64,000 nucleotides of DNA from an uncultured Paracoccaceae bacterium (lineage in GTDB: Bacteria; Pseudomonadota; Alphaproteobacteria; Rhodobacterales; Rhodobacteraceae). Every line of letters begins with the position of its first letter. Within the stretch, counting starts at the first letter, position 1. Of the stretch, positions 58,169 to 64,000 are shown one piece after another. A model generated the notes under the pieces. The model did not search any database. It saw nothing but the letters and a program-made list of their open reading frames with translations, and had not been told where the DNA came from. Where the stretch lies: contig CANLPZ010000001.1 of NCBI GenBank assembly GCA_947493145.1, positions 1,206,501-1,270,500 on the forward strand, in the 5' to 3' direction. Made by a program: the position numbers and the translations under genes.

Positions 58169-58948
58169 ATGAATTTTCGAAACGCCCTTAAAACCTATCT
58201 CGAACGACCGTTCACCCGCAATTTCATCATCGGAGTAATTGTATTTAACGCCATTCTAATGGGGTTAGAGACCTCCGATGCTATTATGGTAAAATACAGT
58301 GGGCTTATTCATGCCTTGGATATGCTGTGTCTGGTTATTTTCACTGTCGAAATTGTTGCGAAACTCATCGCATTAGGACCACGGTTCTTTCGCGACGGTT
58401 GGAATGTATTTGACTTTATCATTGTCGCAATCGCACTGATGCCTGCGACCCAAAACTTCTCTGTCCTACGTGCGTTGCGTGTGTTGCGCGTCATGCGGGT
58501 CATGTCGGCAGCCCCGCGGCTTCGTCGCGTCGTCGAAGGTTTCATAACTGCATTGCCCGGAATGGGGAGCGTCTTCTTACTTATGGCGATAATTTTCTAT
58601 GTCAGCGCAGTTATGGCCACGAATATGTTCGGCGATGCCTTTCCGGATTGGTTTGGTGACCTCGGTCTGGCCGCATATTCGTTGTTCCAAATCATGACAC
58701 TTGAAAGCTGGTCCATGGGTATTGTCCGTCCTGTTATGCAGACCTACCCCTATGCATGGGCCTTTTTCGTACCGTTCATCATGGTAACGACATTTGCCGT
58801 AGTGAACTTGTTGGTGGGTTTGATCGTAAACTCGATGCAGGACGCCCATGCCGAGGAAGAAACCGCCGCAACAGACGCGTATCGCGATCAAGTTTTGGAT
58901 CGCCTCGCCGCAATAGAAACCGAATTGAAGTCGATTAAAAAACCATAG
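58169..58948 (+). CDS. NavBac-type voltage-gated sodium channel
   Basis: A 259-residue single-domain six-helix channel. The S4 voltage sensor is FSVLRALRVLRVMRVMSAAP with Arg every third residue; the selectivity filter reads TLESWS, matching the TLESWS/A signature of bacterial sodium channels such as NaChBac and NavSp1; S6 follows (FFVPFIMVTTFAVVNLLVGL) and the C-terminus is a short coiled coil (YRDQVLDRLAAIETELKSI). It makes tetramers in the inner membrane. The ATG at 58169 is chosen over an upstream frame. Confidence 0.93.
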   Translation: MNFRNALKTYLERPFTRNFIIGVIVFNAILMGLETSDAIMVKYSGLIHALDMLCLVIFTVEIVAKLIALGPRFFRDGWNVFDFIIVAIALMPATQNFSVLRALRVLRVMRVMSAAPRLRRVVEGFITALPGMGSVFLLMAIIFYVSAVMATNMFGDAFPDWFGDLGLAAYSLFQIMTLESWSMGIVRPVMQTYPYAWAFFVPFIMVTTFAVVNLLVGLIVNSMQDAHAEEETAATDAYRDQVLDRLAAIETELKSIKKP

Positions 58949-58991
58949 TTTCTTATCTTCAAGAACTTTCTTTTGCGCGCGGGCAGCGCCG

Positions 58992-60920
58992 TTATTCGGC
59001 CTTTGTGCTCAGAACACTTACATCCAACGCATCAAGGACTTTGGCTTCGATGTCGTCAGCATTCAATCCAGCCACGGCGTACATATCTTTCGGGCTCGCC
59101 TGATCGATAAACGTATCTGGCAGTACCATTGAGCGGAACTTTAGGCCTGTGTCGAAAACCGCCTCATCCGCCAACAGCTGTGCAACATGTGATCCGAACC
59201 CGCCAATGGCGCCCTCTTCGACTGTCACCAGAACGTCGTGGTTCGCGGCAAGGGATAGAATCAATTCACGGTCCAAAGGTTTGGCAAACCGTGCATCCGC
59301 GACGGTCGGCGTTATACCTTTCGCAGACAGATTGTCCGCCGCTTCTTCGACCTCTTGAAGCCGCGTACCGAACGAAAGCAACGCAACGCGTGCACCTTCT
59401 CGAACAATGCGACCTTTACCAATCTCCAACGGTTGCGGGTCATCTGGGATATCGCAACCGACACCTTCGCCGCGTGGGAAACGAAATGCGATTGGTCCCT
59501 CGTCATGCGCGGCCGCTGTTGCCACCATACGTGCGAGTTCGGCCTCATCCGCAGCCGCCATAACAACAAACCCAGGAAGGTTAGCAAGATAAGCCGTGTC
59601 AAAACTGCCCGCATGCGTCGCACCATCTGCGCCGACCAACCCAGCACGATCAATCGCAAATCGAACAGGTAAGCGTTGGATCGCGACATCATGGACAACT
59701 TGGTCGTATCCGCGTTGCAAAAACGTTGAATACATCGCGCAGAATGGTTTCATTCCACCCGCTGCTAACGCGGCTGAGAATGTTACCCCATGTTGTTCAG
59801 CGATACCCACATCGAAACACCGCGACGGATAACGTTCAGCAAAAAGGTTCAGACCCGTTCCATCTGGCATGGCCGCTGTTACGGCGCAAATTTTTGGATC
59901 GCTCGCGGCTTGCTTTAGCAAGGTTTCAGCAAAAACTTTGGTATAACTTGGCGCGTTTGACGGCGCTTTCTTTTGCTCGCCTGTAACAACGTTAAACTTT
60001 GACACACCATGCCCACGATCCCGCGCAGCTTCGGCAGGGGCGTAACCTTTGCCTTTTTGTGTGATCGCGTGAATCAAAATCGGACCGGTGGCGCGATCTT
60101 TAACTGTGCGCAATACGGCCAAAAGCTGATCCATATCATGGCCATCAATTGGACCGACATAGCTAAACCCAAGCTGTTCAAACATCGTTCCGCCAACAGT
60201 CATGTGTTTTAACATGTCTTTTGCACGTTTCGCGCCTTCGCGCAGCGGTTCCGGAAGAAGGCTCACCGCACCCTTGGCAGCGGCTTTAAATTCTTGGAAC
60301 GGGGCGCCAGCATAAAGTTGTGACAAATAGGAAGACAATGCACCAACAGGTGGCGCGATGGACATTTCATTGTCATTCAAAATGACGATCATTCGCTTTT
60401 TCAAATGACCTGCATTGTTCATCGCTTCGAACGCCATACCCGCCGACATGGACCCGTCACCGATCACAGCAATTGTATCCCCAATCCCATGTTCCGGCGC
60501 ACCGCCCAAATCACGGGCGACAGCGAAACCAAGAGCCGCAGAAATTGACGTCGATGAATGAGCAGCGCCAAACGGATCATAAGGCGATTCCGAACGTTTT
60601 GTGAAACCGCTCAACCCATCTTTTTGCCGAAGGGTTCGAATACGGTCACGTCGCCCTGTAAGGATTTTGTGCGGATAGGTTTGGTGCGAAACATCCCAAA
60701 TGATCCGATCCTTTGGCGCATCAAAAACAGCATGCAAAGCAATCGTTAATTCAACAACGCCTAGTCCCGCACCCAAATGGCCACCCGTCACAGACACAGC
60801 ATCGATCGTTTCAGACCGAAGTTCTGTCGCCAATTGGATCAACTGAGCATCTGACAAGGATTTCATGTCCGCTGGGACATTGACCTTATCCAACAATGGT
60901 GTTTCGGGGCCATTCGTCAT
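58992..60920 (-). CDS. dxs: 1-deoxy-D-xylulose-5-phosphate synthase
   Basis: DXS is the first enzyme of the MEP isoprenoid pathway, a thiamine-diphosphate transketolase-type enzyme. The 642-residue protein has [16 protein letters not shown], the ThDP motif [18 protein letters not shown] and [14 protein letters not shown], and a pyrimidine domain with the catalytic Glu region [21 protein letters not shown]. The ATG at 60920 follows AGGAG. It is the last gene of an operon with ispA, xseB and a deacetylase, the usual Rhodobacterales order. Confidence 0.97.
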   Translation of the reverse strand: MTNGPETPLLDKVNVPADMKSLSDAQLIQLATELRSETIDAVSVTGGHLGAGLGVVELTIALHAVFDAPKDRIIWDVSHQTYPHKILTGRRDRIRTLRQKDGLSGFTKRSESPYDPFGAAHSSTSISAALGFAVARDLGGAPEHGIGDTIAVIGDGSMSAGMAFEAMNNAGHLKKRMIVILNDNEMSIAPPVGALSSYLSQLYAGAPFQEFKAAAKGAVSLLPEPLREGAKRAKDMLKHMTVGGTMFEQLGFSYVGPIDGHDMDQLLAVLRTVKDRATGPILIHAITQKGKGYAPAEAARDRGHGVSKFNVVTGEQKKAPSNAPSYTKVFAETLLKQAASDPKICAVTAAMPDGTGLNLFAERYPSRCFDVGIAEQHGVTFSAALAAGGMKPFCAMYSTFLQRGYDQVVHDVAIQRLPVRFAIDRAGLVGADGATHAGSFDTAYLANLPGFVVMAAADEAELARMVATAAAHDEGPIAFRFPRGEGVGCDIPDDPQPLEIGKGRIVREGARVALLSFGTRLQEVEEAADNLSAKGITPTVADARFAKPLDRELILSLAANHDVLVTVEEGAIGGFGSHVAQLLADEAVFDTGLKFRSMVLPDTFIDQASPKDMYAVAGLNADDIEAKVLDALDVSVLSTKAE

Positions 60921-60930
60921 TGTGGCTCTC

Positions 60931-61797
60931 CTAACGGTCACGTTTCACGACAAATTGCGCCGCGTCACGAAGAATTTTTGCGTCGTCTCCAAAGTCATCC
61001 AAGGCGGAACAGGCTTGGTCAACCAGTTCTTGTGCTCGGCTTTTGGCAGTTTCAAGCCCCAGTAATGAGACAAACGTGGCTTTGCCAGCATCCGCATCTT
61101 TTTGCAAACGTTTCCCTGCGATTACTGCGTCGCCTTCAACATCTAAAATGTCATCGGCAATCTGAAAGGCAAGCCCAACCGCTTGCGCATAACGTCGCAT
61201 TGCACCGCGATCTGCGCCCCCAATCAGTGCACCCGCGACACAAGACCATTCAATCAACGCGCCGGTCTTGTTTCGTTGAAGTTCTGTGATTTGTTCCAGT
61301 TTCAATGGTGTCGCTGCCGTCTCCGCCAAAATGTCTTGCGCTTGACCCAAAACCATTCCTTCGGCCCCTGCCGCACGCGCCAACGATGAAGTCAATGCCA
61401 AGCGGATTTCGGCCGTCCCCAATGCAGGATGCGCCAACAAATCAAACGCCAAGGAATGCAGACCATCGCCAACCAAAACAGCTGTCGCTTCATCCCACTT
61501 TTTATGTACTGTTGGCTGTCCGCGTCTTAGGTCATCGTCATCCATACATGGCAGATCATCATGAACCAATGAATACGCATGGACTGCTTCGATCGCAGCG
61601 GCGGCATAAACCGATGCAATGGGTTCGATCCCATAAAGCCGTGCGGATTCGATCACGAAGAATCCGCGCAATCCTTTGCCCCCGTCGACCGCATACCGCA
61701 TACCTTGAACGACGGGTAAATCACCCATTGGCGCCATTTTTTCGGCAAGACAGGCCTGCGTTGCGTCCGCAGCCGCAGCAAGCGCAGACTTAAACAT
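60931..61797 (-). CDS. ispA: Polyprenyl diphosphate synthase (farnesyl/geranyl type)
   Basis: A 288-residue trans-prenyltransferase that condenses IPP with DMAPP or GPP. The first Asp-rich motif is [14 protein letters not shown], the second DDILDVEGD, both binding Mg. Chain length determinants suggest a short product. It lies ten bases upstream of dxs and two bases after xseB, all in one operon. Confidence 0.95.
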   Translation of the reverse strand: MFKSALAAAADATQACLAEKMAPMGDLPVVQGMRYAVDGGKGLRGFFVIESARLYGIEPIASVYAAAAIEAVHAYSLVHDDLPCMDDDDLRRGQPTVHKKWDEATAVLVGDGLHSLAFDLLAHPALGTAEIRLALTSSLARAAGAEGMVLGQAQDILAETAATPLKLEQITELQRNKTGALIEWSCVAGALIGGADRGAMRRYAQAVGLAFQIADDILDVEGDAVIAGKRLQKDADAGKATFVSLLGLETAKSRAQELVDQACSALDDFGDDAKILRDAAQFVVKRDR

Positions 61798-61799
61798 TG

Positions 61800-62042
61800 T
61801 TACAGACCTTCGACAGGTGTTGTTCCGGTCGCTGCTCCATCTGAACCCAAGGTAATCGCAGCCACTTTTTCTTCCGCTGCCTTCAGCTTGGTTTCACAGT
61901 GTTTTTTGAGCACCGCACCACGTTCGTAGAGCGCAATGGATTCTTCCAACGCAACATCGCCACGTTCAAGTTTTCCAACAACCTCTTCCAGCGCGCGCAT
62001 CGCGTCTTCGAAACTCATTTCTTCAATCGACTGATCACTCAT
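61800..62042 (-). CDS. xseB: Exodeoxyribonuclease VII small subunit
   Basis: An 80-residue coiled-coil-like protein with the XseB pattern SFEDAMRALEEVVGKLERGD and SIALYERGAVLKKHCE. It caps the XseA subunit of exonuclease VII. Overlaps the upstream deacetylase gene by four bases and is spaced two bases from ispA. Confidence 0.95.
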   Translation of the reverse strand: MSDQSIEEMSFEDAMRALEEVVGKLERGDVALEESIALYERGAVLKKHCETKLKAAEEKVAAITLGSDGAATGTTPVEGL

Positions 62043-62965
62043 TCGCCGCGCTCCTTTAATACTTTGACATGGGCCGCCACACTGGCCCCCAAGGCATGCA
62101 GATCATATCCGCCTTCCAAACTGGATACCACCCGCCCCGCACAATGACGATCAGCCAAATCACAAATCTGTTCAGTTACCCAAGCAAAATCATCCTCATT
62201 AAGCTCCATCCCAGCAAGCGGATCATTCGCATGCGCATCAAATCCAGCAGAAACAATTATGAGTTGGGGCCTAAACTGGTCAACGGCAGGAATGACAGTC
62301 TCTAAAAAGGCTTTTTTAAACAAATGTGTTCCCGCGCCATCCGGCAATGGAACATTGAAAACATTATTAAACCCACCTGTTTCATGCGCATGCCCGGTTC
62401 CAGGATAAAGCGGCATTTGATGGGTCGAACAAAACAGGATTTTTGGATCTTCCTCCACAAGGTCCTGCGTTCCATTTCCATGGTGAACGTCAAAATCAAC
62501 AATTGCGACGCGATCAAGTCCATGATGGTTAATCGCATATTTTGCAGCAATTGCGACGGAACCGAACAAGCAAAACCCCATTGGTGTTTCACGTTCACAA
62601 TGATGTCCCGGCGGACGGATAGCGCAGAACGCGTTTTGCACCTCATCCGTCATAACCATATCGACGGCGCGAACATTCGCACCAACCGCACGCATGGCCG
62701 CGGCAAGGCTTCCGGTGGACATATGCGTGTCTGCATCCAATGATTTCCAACCAGATTCTGGTGCGGCATCGCGGATGGATTGGATATGGCTGATCGGGTG
62801 TGCGAGTTTCAAATCATCTTCGGCCGCAAACGGTGCGTTTACGCTTACCAAATCTAAATTTTCCAGCGCCCCCAATACGGCATCAAGCCGCGCGACCTGC
62901 TCGGGATGGCCAGCTGGTGTCACATGACCAAAACAGTCTTTATGCGTAATAAGCGCCGTCGCCAT
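62039..62965 (-). CDS. Histone deacetylase family (acetoin utilisation/acetylpolyamine type) hydrolase
   Basis: A 308-residue Zn-dependent deacetylase of the HDAC superfamily. Motifs include RPPGHHCERETPMGFC (catalytic His pair), VDFDVHHGNGTQD (zinc Asp and His) and SAGFDAHANDPL (second zinc Asp). Bacterial members act on acetylpolyamines or acetylated small molecules; the substrate here is unknown. ATG at 62965 follows a GAGGGA site. First gene of the xseB-ispA-dxs operon. Confidence 0.92.
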   Translation of the reverse strand: MATALITHKDCFGHVTPAGHPEQVARLDAVLGALENLDLVSVNAPFAAEDDLKLAHPISHIQSIRDAAPESGWKSLDADTHMSTGSLAAAMRAVGANVRAVDMVMTDEVQNAFCAIRPPGHHCERETPMGFCLFGSVAIAAKYAINHHGLDRVAIVDFDVHHGNGTQDLVEEDPKILFCSTHQMPLYPGTGHAHETGGFNNVFNVPLPDGAGTHLFKKAFLETVIPAVDQFRPQLIIVSAGFDAHANDPLAGMELNEDDFAWVTEQICDLADRHCAGRVVSSLEGGYDLHALGASVAAHVKVLKERGE

Positions 62966-62983
62966 CAAATGTCCCTCGCTGAC

Positions 62984-63688
62984 CTATTCAGGCTGCAACA
63001 TGTATCCCGCACCGCGTACGGTTTGCAGGTAACGCGGCTGCTTTGGATCAGCTTCGATCTTTCGGCGTAGACGCGTGATCTGGACGTCAACGGCGCGTTC
63101 TTGTGCTTGGCCTTTGTCGCGACCAAGTTTTTCAACCAATTCACCACGGCTAACAGGCTCACCTGGTTGGGCTGAAAATATTTTCATCAATTGCGTTTCG
63201 GTCGATGTCAATCTGACCTGATCATCACCATTCCACAAATCGCCACGTTCGATGTCGTATCTAACAGGACCAAGATTCAAAACTTTGGGTTTTGCAGCTT
63301 CTAAATCTGTTGCAGGAACACGGCGCAATATCGCGTTGATCCGCAACAACAGTTCCTTTGGCTCAAACGGTTTGGTCAAATAATCGTCGGCACCCGCCTC
63401 CAACCCACCAATCCGCTCGTCTGTTTCACCCTTTGCGGTCAAAAGCAAAATTGGGGTACTTAGTGTTTCGCGCAAAGATCGTGTTAACGAAACGCCGTCT
63501 TCGCCGGGCATCATAACGTCCATCACAATGATATCGAATTCCAAACCGCTCAGAACCCGTCGCGCATGCGCGGCGTCACGCGCAGCACTGACCAAAAACC
63601 CATTCCGCATCAGAAATTTTTGCAACAAACCACGAATACGTTCGTCATCATCTACGATTAGGATATGCGCGTCATCGGCTTGCATCAT
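62984..63688 (-). CDS. petR: OmpR-family response regulator (PetR-like)
   Basis: A 234-residue two-domain regulator. The receiver holds the Asp pocket DDDER near the N-terminus, the phosphorylated Asp in DIIVMDVMMPGEDG, the Thr and Lys of LLLTAKG and LTKPFEP. The C-terminal winged helix ends AVDVQITRLRRKIEADP and VRGAGYMLQ. Paired with an upstream MarR-like gene (four-base overlap), it matches petP-petR of Rhodobacter, which sit upstream of petABC; here petABC is 18 kb away. No sensor kinase is adjacent. Confidence 0.9.
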   Translation of the reverse strand: MMQADDAHILIVDDDERIRGLLQKFLMRNGFLVSAARDAAHARRVLSGLEFDIIVMDVMMPGEDGVSLTRSLRETLSTPILLLTAKGETDERIGGLEAGADDYLTKPFEPKELLLRINAILRRVPATDLEAAKPKVLNLGPVRYDIERGDLWNGDDQVRLTSTETQLMKIFSAQPGEPVSRGELVEKLGRDKGQAQERAVDVQITRLRRKIEADPKQPRYLQTVRGAGYMLQPE

Positions 63689-64000
63689 TCAAAATCCTTG
63701 ATCGATTTATAAAGACTGCGCAAATCATCATCCATCATAGACTCCAAAACTTGCCTGAACCCATGAACGGCTTCCGGTCCCGCGTCCCGAAACGCCTTTC
63801 GCATTCTTTGGCGTTGTGAACTGCTAAGTTCTTGTTCCAACTTCGCGCCTTTTTCCGTCAAAAACAGATGCCGTTCCCGTTTGTCTTTGGTTCCGACCTT
63901 GCTTTCGACCAAACCATCATCGATCAATGTACGCAACACACGATTCAATGATTGCTTTGTGACCCCTAAAATCGCCAGCAGGTTATTCACCGTTGTGCCT
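63685..64000 (-). CDS. petP: MarR-family regulator (PetP-like), partial at window edge
   Basis: The frame is open to the end of the window, so the N-terminal part is missing (105 residues seen). The visible part has the winged helix of MarR proteins: LLAILGVTKQSLNRVLRTLI (recognition helix), DDGLVESKVGTKDKRERHLF (wing) and LTEKGAKLEQEL. It overlaps petR by four bases. In Rhodobacter capsulatus petP precedes petR, which supports the name. Confidence 0.85.
   Translation of the reverse strand, partial: GTTVNNLLAILGVTKQSLNRVLRTLIDDGLVESKVGTKDKRERHLFLTEKGAKLEQELSSSQRQRMRKAFRDAGPEAVHGFRQVLESMMDDDLRSLYKSIKDFE

Overview
The window is a 64 kb stretch of an alphaproteobacterial chromosome, most likely a marine Rhodobacteraceae (Roseobacter-group) bacterium with moderate GC. 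Markers are the order DUF3576 lipoprotein-leuS-lptE-holA, CcrM methylase, the TldE/CysQ/DUF4170/Kdo-transferase-like/LpxK run, a fused-free petABC operon, a MarR-response regulator pair matching Rhodobacter petP-petR, an AlkB-type hydroxylase and a NavBac-type sodium channel. No phage, complete insertion sequence, CRISPR or rRNA was seen; there is one tRNA (Lys, TTT).

Layout: 1-8.9 kb holds the end of a porin, the leuS-lptE-holA block, a flavoprotein, an MscS channel and a small CoA-hydratase/SDR pair. 9-15.2 kb is an envelope block (DUF2125 protein, pmbA, cysQ, DUF4170, a diverged Kdo-transferase-like enzyme, lpxK). 15.2-23.5 kb carries a DsbA-like oxidoreductase, a DciA-like protein, mutY, alkB, ccrM, rnhB, small secreted proteins, a membrane-anchored winged-helix protein and a LacI-type regulator. 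A broken gene lies at 23.5-23.9 kb.

24.0-38.1 kb looks different: more AT-rich, many secreted or membrane proteins without close relatives that I recognise. It codes for what looks like an uncharacterised exopolysaccharide system: a cellulose-synthase-like GT2 without PilZ domain or BcsB partner, an acyltransferase-3 protein, a sugar nucleotidyltransferase fused to an N-terminal STAS domain, two DUF3131 proteins, an ABC exporter-like protein that kept Walker A but lost all catalytic motifs, several secreted proteins, an OmpA-like protein and a SUMF1-fold protein without the FGE cysteine. A tRNA-Lys gene sits directly beyond it with its 3' end facing the locus. This is my candidate for an undescribed system.

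38.5-50.8 kb returns to housekeeping: dapF-mtaB, a GST, an FMN-binding protein, petABC, aroC, a DMT transporter, HU, and amn-ade, which catalyse successive steps from AMP to hypoxanthine. 50.8-56.5 kb is a LysR-controlled catabolic cluster (class II aldolase, acyl-CoA dehydrogenase, ADP-forming acyl-CoA ligase, CaiD-like hydratase) with a clear operator palindrome in the divergent promoter. 56.5-64 kb ends with an epimerase-like protein, a Pr6Pr-like membrane protein, the sodium channel, the dxs-ispA-xseB-deacetylase operon and petR-petP (petP cut by the window edge).
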